Below are positions 1 to 5,759 of a stretch of DNA of 6,699 nucleotides, piece by piece; the stretch's first letter is position 1, and each line of letters starts with the position of its first letter. The notes under the pieces were generated by a model. The model was not told where the DNA came from, made no database searches, and saw only the letters and a list, made by a program, of their open reading frames with translations. The stretch is taken from NCBI GenBank assembly GCA_937883885.1, contig CAKZXL010000906.1, positions 1-6,699 of the forward strand. The letters run 5' to 3'. This stretch comes from an uncultured Aquincola sp. (lineage in GTDB: Bacteria; Pseudomonadota; Gammaproteobacteria; Burkholderiales; Burkholderiaceae). Position numbers and translations under genes: made by a program.

Positions 1-201
1 AGCGCAACATCAATGGGATCACGCTATCCACAGCCTCGCCAGCACCGCGGGCCGGCCGCTGACGACTTGGCTGGAAAAGCACGATCGGCAATGCAGTGCT
101 CGCTTGGTGAAGGCCGCCCCACACTTGGGTCTTGCCCTGCGGCTTGTCCTCCGGTTTTTGATGGAAAGCGGAGGTCTAACCGCCTGCAGCGGCCTTCGAT
201 T

Positions 202-522
202 TCAGACCTCGTCGCCGAAGGCGGACGCCACATGCGCCCGCATGGCCGCGATGAGAGCCGTGCGGCCCGACCAAATCCTGTCCCGCGGATCGTCGAGCGG
301 TGAATTGGCTCCCGCAATCCAGTGGTCCGCGTTCCAGGCCACCATGATCCTGTGGCGCTCGACAAGCGGGCCACCCTGACTCCAGTCGCTGGAAGGGGAG
401 TACACAGACGAGTCCACTCGGCACGCGGCCTCCCCGCCCTCATGGGTGATGACTGGTGACAGCCCCTCGGCTCGAGCGACCCAGTAGTCCAAGGCCACGG
501 TAGACAGATCAGCGATTTGCAT
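202..522 (-). CDS. NinX-like DUF2591 family phage protein
   Basis: A 106-residue protein that resembles the DUF2591 (phage NinX) family, small proteins of lambdoid and other phages and of integrated elements; their biochemical role is not established. The sequence shows the family's layout: an N-terminal stretch reading LSTVALDYWVARAEG (residues 6-20), a central YSPSSDWSQGGPLVERHRI (about 41-59) that matches the characteristic Y-S-x-D-W-x-Q-G-G-P-x-x-E-R block, and a C-terminal TALIAAMRAHVASAFGDEV (88-106) matching the usual LIAAMR-x-x-V-A-S-x-x-G-D-E-V ending. The length fits the family and the protein looks full. The ATG at 522 is the only start in the open frame, because the codons between it and the upstream stop contain no ATG, GTG or TTG. 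The ribosome site is weak (GGTGATG about 8 bases upstream). The gene stands alone, with a 16-bp palindrome 35 bases upstream. It is phage-derived by family, but no other phage gene is seen nearby. Confidence 0.85.
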   Translation of the reverse strand: MQIADLSTVALDYWVARAEGLSPVITHEGGEAACRVDSSVYSPSSDWSQGGPLVERHRIMVAWNADHWIAGANSPLDDPRDRIWSGRTALIAAMRAHVASAFGDEV

Positions 523-557
523 GGCCGAATCATCACCAAACTGGCGGCTGTCGACTC

Positions 558-573
558 CTACCTAAACAGGTAG
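558..573. promoter_or_regulatory. 16-bp palindrome upstream of ninX-like gene, candidate operator
   Basis: CTACCT and AGGTAG are exact inverted repeats separated by AAAC. The centre lies about 44 bases upstream of the ninX-like start, and the right arm directly abuts a TTGAAA hexamer on the plus strand. Size and symmetry suit a dimeric repressor site; no known operator consensus is recognised. Confidence 0.35.
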
Positions 574-602
574 TTGAAACACTGGGCGCCCTGCCCGCTA
601 AC
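574..602 (+). promoter_or_regulatory. Possible weak sigma70-type promoter
   Basis: TTGAAA at 574-579 matches the -35 consensus at five of six positions. A 17-base spacer leads to GCTAAC at 597-602, which matches TATAAT at only three. It would drive plus-strand transcription toward the hairpins and T-tract ending at 805. The weak -10 keeps this speculative. Confidence 0.2.
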
Positions 603-728
603 CAGACTTCAGGCGTCGCAGTTGAACCTAGACGGCGCGTTCCGACGCAGCCGCCGCCGTCCAGCCTCGTTCCTGATCTCCCGCCTTGGGCAGCTCGCTC
701 CTCGGGTTCTCCCTGCCCTCTCCGGTTT

Positions 729-745
729 CAAAGGCAGCGCCTTTG
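729..745 (+). other. Perfect 7-bp hairpin (CAAAGGC / GCCTTTG)
   Basis: CAAAGGC at 729-735 and GCCTTTG at 739-745 pair completely around a 3-base AGC loop. It sits directly against the larger terminator-like structure that starts at 745, so the two could stack as consecutive stems in one RNA. No reading frame in this stretch is convincing. Confidence 0.45.
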
Positions 746-805
746 GCACGCGGTATGTGCAGCGGCGTAGCCGCTGTAAACAATACCCAACGTGCCTGTT
801 TTTTT
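745..805 (+). terminator. Nested long hairpin followed by T7, probable intrinsic terminator
   Basis: Three nested stems are seen: GGCACG (745-750) with CGTGCC (791-796), GGTAT (752-756) with ATACC (783-787), and CAGCGGC (760-766) with GCCGCTG (770-776) around a GTA loop. TG and then seven T residues (799-805) follow immediately. Stem plus U-tract is the layout of a rho-independent terminator reading to the right. It is longer and more elaborate than a simple terminator. No plus-strand protein gene lies upstream of it, so it may end a small RNA or stop transcription entering from the left. Confidence 0.5.
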
Positions 806-847
806 GCGAAATCTGTACACCCCCCTGTTCTTGCCCGTTTCGGTGAT

Positions 848-935
848 ACGGAGTGAGACGGAATGAGACGGAGAGAGAATTTCCGAGCAGGCTGAGAGGC
901 TGTAGGACAGAGTGAGAGAGTTGATACGGAGCGAG
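848..935. repeat. Helically phased 10-bp direct repeats (ACGGAGTGAG)
   Basis: Three 10-mers lie head to tail: ACGGAGTGAG (848), ACGGAATGAG (858) and ACGGAGAGAG (868). Further copies are ACAGAGTGAG (907) and ACGGAGCGAG (926), and a poor copy GCAGGCTGAG is at 887. Start-to-start spacings are 10, 10, 19, 20 and 19 bases, close to whole helical turns. The cluster ends about 130 bases before the start of the helix-turn-helix gene at 1069, so it may be an array of binding sites for that protein or another regulator. The sequence has strong purine strand asymmetry, so simple repeat slippage is the alternative. Confidence 0.5.
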
Positions 936-1068
936 ATTCGTACTCGATTTGGAGTGCTTCGGACCAGAGCCTGAGACACTGATCCCCTGTCGGTCTTGGA
1001 AAGCCCGCTTAGCTAAAGGCGAGGCAATCAAGGCTGTGAGCGCTAAGCGTCAAGCCTACGGAGGGCGA

Positions 1069-2340
1069 ATGCCGAAACGACCTAAACCCCGTGTCTTCCA
1101 GCCGCTCAGCCGGCAGGAGCTTTACGAACTGGCTTGGAAAGAGCCCATGGTCAGACTCGCGGAGCGGTTTGGGGTGTCATCCAGCTACCTCGCCCGCGTC
1201 TACACAGAGCTGAAAGTGCCCCGACCGGATCGGGGCTACTGGGCCAAGCTTGAGTTTGGGAAATCACCGCCTAAACCAAGCCTGCCCGCCGCCCGGCCGG
1301 GTGATCTTATGCAGTGGGCGCCTGGGACGGCGGTTGGAAGTATCGTCGCGTCAGCATGCAGGTCCCCGATATCGACCTTGCCGCATGTCGGGCCAAAAGA
1401 TCATGGGAAGCTTCATGATCTTCTTAATGGAGCAAGACCTTTATTTCTGAAAACTCGTAAGTTGGAAAACGGCATCCTCTGCCCGTTCAAGAAAACGCTT
1501 GTTGACATACTTGCTTCGGAAAGCAAGCTGGGCGACGCGCTAGAAACTGCACAAGTCCTCTTCCTCGCCCTGAATCAAAAAGGCTTTCATGTTGGGATGG
1601 CAGCACCCGATGAGCGAGCGTCACGAGAGCAAGTTTTTCTACCTGAGAAACCTGCCATGTATCCACGAGCGGCAAAATGGTCGCCACAGCGACCGACCTT
1701 GGTTCATATCAATGGAACCCAGATCGGCCTTACGCTCTTCGAAATGACAGTAGACGTCGAGATGGTCTACGCGGAGAGAGGCTACCTTCCCGTTGCCACA
1801 CTCTCGCAACGACAGCTAGAGCGCTACACAGGCACACTTCATTGGCGCACCATGAAACCAGAGCCGAGTGGACGCCTTTGCCTCCAAGCGTATTGCCCCC
1901 ATCGGCTTTTCAAGTGGTCTAAGCAATGGCGAGAATCAAAGCCTGGCGAACTTCAAATGTTGGTTCCATCGATCGCGGAGGAGCTTGAAGCGTTCGCCCC
2001 ATGGCTCGTCTCTCAAACGCAAGAAGCTCAGGACCTACACGATAAAAAGTTGCGCAGATGGGATGAAGAAGAGCGCGAAAGGAATCGCTTAAAGAAAGAG
2101 GAACATCAGCGCAAGCTTCTAGCGGAATCGCGTGCCGACCTTCTTTCAGCAATAGCGGCTTGGGACGAGGCCCGCAGGGTACGGGCATTTTTCGACACGG
2201 TCGAGTCCGAACTTCGCGATGCCCCGGAGCAGGAAGCAATTGCGCTTCGCGAGCGCCTGCGCCTGGCAACTGAATTGCTTGGCACCGTTGACCCATTCAG
2301 AGTGCTTCGCGCCTGGAGGTCACCGAGTGAGCGCAGTTAA
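1069..2340 (+). CDS. Helix-turn-helix protein with C-terminal coiled coil, function unknown
   Basis: This encodes a 423-residue cytoplasmic-looking protein with no signal peptide or membrane segment. Residues 14-65 form a recognisable block: SRQELYELAWKEP, then a helix-turn-helix-like LAERFGVSSSYLARVYTELKV (about 30-50), then PRPDRGYWAK (51-60). This N-terminal pattern (L-x-R-x-E-L-Y, W-x-x-P, P-x-P-x-R-G-Y-W-A-K) occurs in a loose set of uncharacterised bacterial proteins from accessory regions. The middle (about 110-300) has no motif I can name. Residues 315-375 are highly charged (WDEEERERNRLKKEEHQRK) and probably form a coiled coil. The frame is open from 949, but the ATG at 1069 is chosen because GGAGG at 1060-1064 lies just upstream and the protein similarity begins there. 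Parts of the gene (around 1420-1520) are visibly AT-richer than neighbours, suggesting transfer. A DNA-binding role is inferred from the HTH only. Confidence 0.85.
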   Translation: MPKRPKPRVFQPLSRQELYELAWKEPMVRLAERFGVSSSYLARVYTELKVPRPDRGYWAKLEFGKSPPKPSLPAARPGDLMQWAPGTAVGSIVASACRSPISTLPHVGPKDHGKLHDLLNGARPLFLKTRKLENGILCPFKKTLVDILASESKLGDALETAQVLFLALNQKGFHVGMAAPDERASREQVFLPEKPAMYPRAAKWSPQRPTLVHINGTQIGLTLFEMTVDVEMVYAERGYLPVATLSQRQLERYTGTLHWRTMKPEPSGRLCLQAYCPHRLFKWSKQWRESKPGELQMLVPSIAEELEAFAPWLVSQTQEAQDLHDKKLRRWDEEERERNRLKKEEHQRKLLAESRADLLSAIAAWDEARRVRAFFDTVESELRDAPEQEAIALRERLRLATELLGTVDPFRVLRAWRSPSERS

Positions 2341-2463
2341 GCAGGCCTTCAACCTGCGTCGGTATCTGGATCGGCCCCGCCAGGCAGACTCAGGCTCTTG
2401 CCGTCTCTCACTGGCTGGACCGGTCGACAGAATCGTTAGATACAACAGCGGAACTTCCCCAGT

Positions 2464-2622
2464 TCAGACTCCAGGCCGCCTCAGCCAATCCAACAGTCGC
2501 ACAATTTCTGTCACCTCAGAAATGTGCTGCGCGTTTTGTTCAATGTAATAGTTGCGTCCATCGCGTGTCCAGATGCGCGCGTTCTGCAGGCGGTGGATCG
2601 AAATGACGAGCAGCCCAAGCGC
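2464..2622 (-). pseudogene. Start-less 52-codon remnant, probable 3' end of a broken gene
   Basis: The minus-strand frame between stops at 2625 and 2464 reads like real protein: a hydrophobic LLVISIHRLQ, then ARIWTRDGRNYYIEQN, then ISEVTEIVRLLDWLRRPGV before TGA. It has no ATG, GTG or TTG before codon 37, so it cannot start on its own as a normal gene. An adjacent minus-strand frame upstream (about 2640-2715) contains NLFDRQEEIRIG, which also looks coding, consistent with a gene broken by frameshift or small deletion. I do not recognise the family. The alternative is chance open frame in GC-rich DNA, but the amino acid mix (tyrosines, balanced charge, no runs of Pro or Arg) argues against that. 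Confidence 0.35.
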
Positions 2623-2832
2623 TCACATGAATCTGGGGCTTCATCGCCGACAGCCTATGCGAATTTCCTCTTGTCGGTCGAAAAGGTTGGGGGATTGGGT
2701 CTGGAAGCCTTTGCGCGCGCCGGGGGGCTCAGGAACCGGCTATCGGGCGATTCATTGTTAGTGCCTACTCGCTTATAGAACCAGGAAAGTTCCACTGTCT
2801 GAGATCAGATAAGAAACAGACACAACGATCGG

Positions 2833-2852
2833 TTTTGCTGAGAGCAGCAAAA
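2833..2852. other. Perfect 8-bp hairpin (TTTTGCTG / CAGCAAAA)
   Basis: TTTTGCTG (2833-2840) and CAGCAAAA (2845-2852) pair fully around an AGAG loop. No T-tract follows on either strand, so it is not a standard terminator. It could be a protein-binding inverted repeat or a recombination relic. Confidence 0.3.
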
Positions 2853-3094
2853 AGCAGCCGGACCCACGGCGAGTCTGCAACGTTTCGCGACCAGTACGCG
2901 CGCGACGACTTCTGTCGGTTTTGTCAGTGCCTGAGCGGGGGCTTTCCAAATTTCAGCGAGAGTCTGGGCAGTACGAATGAACGCGAAATGACGACCATGA
3001 GCATGGCACTGTGATAGCACTTGTTGGTACACCGCCGGTTGGGAGCGTGGCGAGGGTGTGCTGATGCGATGGCACCGCCTCGCGTAGGCCTGCC

Positions 3095-3141
3095 TGCGTA
3101 TTCCGGCGAACGTGACCGTCGATTCCGCTCTATCGTGACCG
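3095..3141 (+). repeat. IS21 terminal inverted repeat, istB-side end (two units)
   Basis: Two tandem 23-bp units are present, each made of ATTCCG followed by CGTGACCG. The CGTGACCG cores start at 3111 and 3134. The segment aligns with the first two units of the opposite end with one single-base indel and a few substitutions. In the IS21 family, such subterminal repeats are bound by IstA. Confidence 0.8.
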
Positions 3142-3184
3142 GTCGTCATGCGTGCTGAGTTGCGCGTTCAGATTGTAGAAGTGG

Positions 3185-3192
3185 CGGTCACG
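3185..3192 (-). repeat. Isolated IS repeat core overlapping the istB stop codon
   Basis: CGGTCACG is the terminal-repeat core in the orientation opposite to the two units at 3111 and 3134. The TGA stop of istB (3188-3190) lies inside it, so the end of the coding region and a possible IstA site share bases. Confidence 0.45.
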
Positions 3193-3952
3193 ATGGGTCT
3201 TTGTTCTTCTCCTTTTGGGGCGTTTTTGCAGCCTGCCGCAATGACTCGCCTGTGAGGGTGAGTCGGTGGTTCTGCTGCATCAAGCGATCAAGGATCGCGT
3301 CGGCGATCGTGGCATCACCGACCCATGCGTGCCAGTGCTCGATCGGCAGTTGGCTGGTGATGATGGTGGCCTTGCTGGCCGCTCGGTCGTCGATGATCTC
3401 CAGCAGGTCGGACCTGGCCTGAACATCCAGCGCCGCCATACCCCAGTCGTCGAGCAGCAGCACGTCGGTCTTGGCCAGTTGGATCAGCCATTTGCCGAAG
3501 GTCCCATTGCCGTGGCGGATGCGCAGTTCCTCGCCGAGCCGCGGCATGCGCTGGTAGTAGGCGGAGCGACCGCGCCGGCACGCGTACTGCGCCAGCGCGC
3601 AGGCCAGCCACGATTTCCCTGCGCCAGTCGGGCCCGTGATCAGAACGCTGTGCCCCGAATCGATCCAGTCGCTCAGCGCCAGGCTCATCACCGCCTTGCG
3701 ATCGATGCCGCGACCGGCGCGAGCGTCCATGTCCTCGATGGCCGCCTGCGGGTACTTCAGCCGCGCCTCCTTCAAGAGCCGTTCACGCCGCTTGTCGCTG
3801 CGCCAGTGCACTTCGCGTTCCACCAGCAAGGCCGTGCGCTCTTCGAAGCTCATGGCCGTCATGCCGGCACTGGTGAGCTGGTCTTGCAGTCCCGCCGCCA
3901 TGCCCAGCAACTTCAGGCTGCGCAGTTGATCCAGGGTCGTGTTCATCATCAT
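3188..3952 (-). CDS. istB: IstB AAA+ ATPase, IS21-family transposition helper
   Basis: A 254-residue AAA+ ATPase that works with the IstA transposase. In the IS21 family IstB binds target DNA, assembles into ATP-dependent oligomers and stimulates strand transfer by IstA. Visible motifs are Walker A GPTGAGKS (107-114), Walker B DVLLLDDWG (163-171), a sensor-1-like ATIITSQ (195-201) and a likely arginine finger in ILDRL (220-224). An N-terminal helical region (1-95) contains the FEERTALLVEREVHWR and YPQAAIEDMD blocks typical of IstB. Length matches the family. Three ATG codons stand in a row at the start; the first (3952) is chosen, with AAGGAAG a few bases upstream. The frame is open farther upstream, but that part overlaps istA out of frame. 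istB begins 41 bases after istA stops, so the two are probably cotranscribed. No defect is seen. Confidence 0.95.
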   Translation of the reverse strand: MMMNTTLDQLRSLKLLGMAAGLQDQLTSAGMTAMSFEERTALLVEREVHWRSDKRRERLLKEARLKYPQAAIEDMDARAGRGIDRKAVMSLALSDWIDSGHSVLITGPTGAGKSWLACALAQYACRRGRSAYYQRMPRLGEELRIRHGNGTFGKWLIQLAKTDVLLLDDWGMAALDVQARSDLLEIIDDRAASKATIITSQLPIEHWHAWVGDATIADAILDRLMQQNHRLTLTGESLRQAAKTPQKEKNKDPS

Positions 3953-3993
3953 TGGACTTCCTTCTTGTTCAAGTGCCGGATGCGGTACGGTGG

Positions 3994-5499
3994 TCACTGG
4001 TAGTACGCCGGGCCACGCACATGCTCGTGTGGCGGGCTGGTCCAGCTCGGTGCTGTGCTTGCGGCCGCCTTGTCGCGCTCGTTGACCAGGATGGCCTTCA
4101 CATGCACGTACTTCGCCGTGCCCAGTTCCAGCGCGATCAGGCTGGCCGCCTCCAGCCGCTCGCGGCCGTAGCGGCGTGCCAGCGACAGCAGCCCGAGGCA
4201 TGCCCGGTAGCCGTGCTCGGGGTGACGCCGCTCCTCGATCAGACGCGCCACCAAGCGGCCCGTGGCCGCGCCGATGCTCTGCCCCCAATGGATCAGGCGC
4301 TCGGGCGTCCATTCGAGGTGCGCGCGGTGCGCCGCCGGCAGGTGCGCGACGACGGTCGTGAAGCCACCTTTGTGCGCGCTGCGCTGATGCGATGCCACAC
4401 GCTGGCCGCGATGCAGCAGCTCGACCGCACGGGTTGTAATGCGCGCCTCCAGCAACAGGCCTACGAGGTTTTGAGGCACGCTGTAGCGGTGGCCCTCGAT
4501 CTCCACGTGATGGTCGATGTGCACCCGCACGCTCTTGAAGGTCGCCCACTCCCAGGGCTGGAGCGGCAGCGCCTGCAGTGCAGGGGCATCCAGATCGGCG
4601 AAGGCGCTCGCGCGACTGCCGGGCAGCTTCTGGAAGGGCTTGCCGTTGAGCCTGGTCAGCAACGGCTCGATCGCCTCGTTCACGTCGTCAACGCTGGCGA
4701 AGCGATGGTGGCGCAAGCGCATGAGGATCCAGCGCTCCACGATCTGCACGGCCGACTCGACCTTAGCCTTGTCCTGCGGATGACGAGGCCGCGCCGGCAG
4801 CACCGAGGTGCCGTAGTGCCGCGCGAAGTCCTCCACCGTGTCGTTTGTCCGAGGCTCGTAGCGGTTGGGATTGGCGATCATCGCGCGTGGGTTGTCGGGC
4901 ACGATGAGCTGCGGCACGCCACCGAAGAAGCTCAAGGCACGCGCGCAGCCATCGAGCCAGTCGGCCATGGTCTCGCGCGGCGTCGCACAGGCGAAGGTGT
5001 AGCTGGAGGCGCCGAGCGCGGCCACGAAGATGTGCGCTCGATTCCCGTCGCTGAGTTCGACCGTGGGGCCGGCATAGTCGACGAACATCTTCTCGCCGGC
5101 GCGGTGGATCTGGCGCATCGAGCGCTTCAGGCGCAGTGCGTAGCGCCGATACCGCTCGCAGAACTGGCTGTAGCGATAGGTCGACTGCCCAGGGTGAGCT
5201 GCGACGTACTCCTCCCACAGCAGCATGAGGGTCATCCCCTTGCGCCTCAGTTCCTGGTGCGCGCGGCCGTAGTCAGGCGGCACGTAGTGGGTCGGCCGGT
5301 CCTGGCGACCCTGCACGACACGGCGCTCCAGAGCGGTGTCGCTCAATGTTTGGACGGTGGGCCAGTCCAGGCCCGCAACGGCGGCCAGGCTGACGTACTT
5401 GGCAACTACGCCCTTGGAGATGCCGAGCGAGGCAGCGACTCGCTCATGGGAGAGGCGAGCTTCGAGTTTGAGACGTAAGACGTCTCTGATCTTGCGCAT
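3994..5499 (-). CDS. istA: IstA transposase, IS21 family (HTH plus DDE catalytic core)
   Basis: A 501-residue DDE transposase that binds the IS ends and carries out DNA cleavage and strand transfer together with IstB. An N-terminal helix-turn-helix is seen at residues 1-40 (LSHERVAASLGISKGVVAKYV). The rve-type catalytic core has its three acidic residues in the expected contexts: D141 in FVDYAG, D202 in LIVPDN and E248 in KAKVES. Beyond it is a basic and beta-rich region with the HRYSVP motif (about 337-342), common in IstA proteins. The length is normal for the family and no frameshift is seen. The frame could start at TTG 5520, adding seven residues. ATG 5499 is preferred because AAGGA lies six bases upstream of it. 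A GAAA-loop hairpin stands 22 bases before the start. Residue numbers count from ATG 5499. Confidence 0.95.
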   Translation of the reverse strand: MRKIRDVLRLKLEARLSHERVAASLGISKGVVAKYVSLAAVAGLDWPTVQTLSDTALERRVVQGRQDRPTHYVPPDYGRAHQELRRKGMTLMLLWEEYVAAHPGQSTYRYSQFCERYRRYALRLKRSMRQIHRAGEKMFVDYAGPTVELSDGNRAHIFVAALGASSYTFACATPRETMADWLDGCARALSFFGGVPQLIVPDNPRAMIANPNRYEPRTNDTVEDFARHYGTSVLPARPRHPQDKAKVESAVQIVERWILMRLRHHRFASVDDVNEAIEPLLTRLNGKPFQKLPGSRASAFADLDAPALQALPLQPWEWATFKSVRVHIDHHVEIEGHRYSVPQNLVGLLLEARITTRAVELLHRGQRVASHQRSAHKGGFTTVVAHLPAAHRAHLEWTPERLIHWGQSIGAATGRLVARLIEERRHPEHGYRACLGLLSLARRYGRERLEAASLIALELGTAKYVHVKAILVNERDKAAASTAPSWTSPPHEHVRGPAYYQ

Positions 5500-5520
5500 G
5501 TTGATCCTTGGTGCGGGCAA

Positions 5521-5548
5521 GCCTGTCTCCGGCGAAAGCCGGGCAGGC
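5521..5548 (-). promoter_or_regulatory. Hairpin in the istA leader
   Basis: GCCTG (5521-5525) pairs with CAGGC (5544-5548), and CCGGC (5529-5533) pairs with GCCGG (5538-5542) around a 4-base loop, GAAA on the plus strand and TTTC on the transcribed sense of istA. The structure ends 22 bases before the istA ATG, just ahead of the AAGGA site. No T-tract follows, so it is not a typical terminator. It may limit translation of istA from transcripts entering from outside, as leader structures do in other IS elements; this is inference. Confidence 0.4.
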
Positions 5549-5594
5549 TACCCGCGTGAGGTGGATGAAATGCGCAACACCAACACGATGACAT

Positions 5595-5615
5595 ACGGCA
5601 GCGTTCCGCTGCCGT
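5595..5615. other. Perfect 9-bp hairpin at the inner edge of the istA-side IS end
   Basis: ACGGCAGCG (5595-5603) and CGCTGCCGT (5607-5615) pair completely around TTC. The right arm overlaps the CGTGACCG core at 5613-5620. It lies in the untranslated leader of istA and has no T-tract. Confidence 0.4.
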
Positions 5616-5641
5616 GACCGCCAGTTCCGGCATCGTGACCG
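5613..5641 (+). repeat. Two internal IS repeat cores in opposite orientation
   Basis: CGTGACCG starts at 5613 and 5634, 21 bases apart, with GTTCCGG between them and ATTCCGG just after. They face the four outward units at 5665-5759, giving a head-to-head arrangement centred near 5653. Confidence 0.65.
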
Positions 5642-5664
5642 GTGATTCCGGACCATCCGGATAT

Positions 5665-5759
5665 CGGTCACGTTGAACCCGGAATCACCGGTCACGTTCG
5701 AGCGGAATGCTCGGTCACGATCGCCCGGAATCGGCGGTCACGATGCTCCGGAATACCCA
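5665..5759 (-). repeat. IS21 terminal inverted repeat, istA-side end (four tandem units)
   Basis: Four CGGTCACG cores start at 5665, 5689, 5712 and 5735, with spacings of 24, 23 and 23 bases. Each is paired with a CGGAAT-type block (GGAAT, GGAAT, CGGAAT, CGGAAT) except where degenerate. The outer two units align with the opposite IS end. They are the probable IstA binding array, and the array also forms the far upstream region of istA. Confidence 0.8.

Larger units (their letters stand above)
2341..3094. other. Gene-poor interval between HTH gene and IS element
   Basis: About 750 bases without an intact gene. The stop of the HTH gene is followed by a weak stem (GCAGG 2341-2345 with CCTGC 2353-2357) lacking a T-tract. 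A start-less coding-like frame (2464-2622, minus strand) and a perfect hairpin (2833-2852) are listed separately. The minus strand is open from the IS border down to 2805, but its translation matches no family I recognise. The stretch reads like decayed or recombined accessory DNA. Confidence 0.5.
3095..5759 (-). mobile_element. IS21-family insertion sequence, structurally complete
   Basis: The element is about 2.67 kb and carries istA and istB on the minus strand, in that order, both intact. The outer borders are imperfect inverted repeats: reading inward, the left starts TGCGTATTCCGG at 3095 and the right starts TGGGTATTCCGG at 5759, and both continue into matching ATTCCG and CGTGACCG blocks. 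Terminal 5'-TG and several subterminal repeats are typical of IS21-family ends. Two tandem repeat units lie at the istB end and four at the istA end. The four to eight bases outside the two ends (GGCCTGCC on the left, ATAGCCGT on the right) do not match, so no target duplication is visible. The border is set by where the two ends stop matching and could be off by one to four bases. Confidence 0.9.

Noticed and set aside
2..379. A plus-strand frame open from the window edge, with a protein-like first part.
   Set aside because: Its second half runs antisense through the ninX-like gene for 178 bases, and I recognise nothing in the first half. A genuine gene end from the left cannot be excluded without upstream sequence.
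24..539. A 171-codon minus-strand frame overlapping the ninX-like gene.
   Set aside because: It is the shifted frame of the DUF2591 gene, with a Arg/Pro/Ser/Trp-rich translation and no recognisable domain.
921..949. TTGATA (921) with TCGATT (944) as a promoter for the HTH gene.
   Set aside because: The -10 matches only three of six positions; the position inside the repeat cluster is suggestive but not enough to annotate.
609..1031. A 140-codon minus-strand frame over the structured interval.
   Set aside because: It runs through the hairpins and 10-bp repeats, has a Ser/Arg-rich, low-information translation and no ribosome site of note.
949..1068. Upstream 40-codon extension of the HTH gene.
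   Set aside because: The ATG at 1069 has GGAGG just upstream, and the family-like sequence begins only after it; the extension looks like untranslated leader.
2805..3149. A 114-codon minus-strand frame crossing the left IS border.
   Set aside because: Its start lies inside the IS terminal repeat and its sequence matches no family I know; it is probably a chance open frame, though the part left of the IS could be a remnant.
3953..4549. Upstream in-frame extension of istB giving a 453-residue frame.
   Set aside because: It overlaps istA in another frame, is rich in Arg, Pro and Ala like a shadow frame, and the ATG at 3952 has a good ribosome site and the family's normal N-terminus.
3952..5478. 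A 508-codon plus-strand frame opposite istA.
   Set aside because: It is the antisense of a well-supported transposase; its composition (Ala, Arg, His, Val rich) is what GC-rich antisense frames give, and no family motif is seen.
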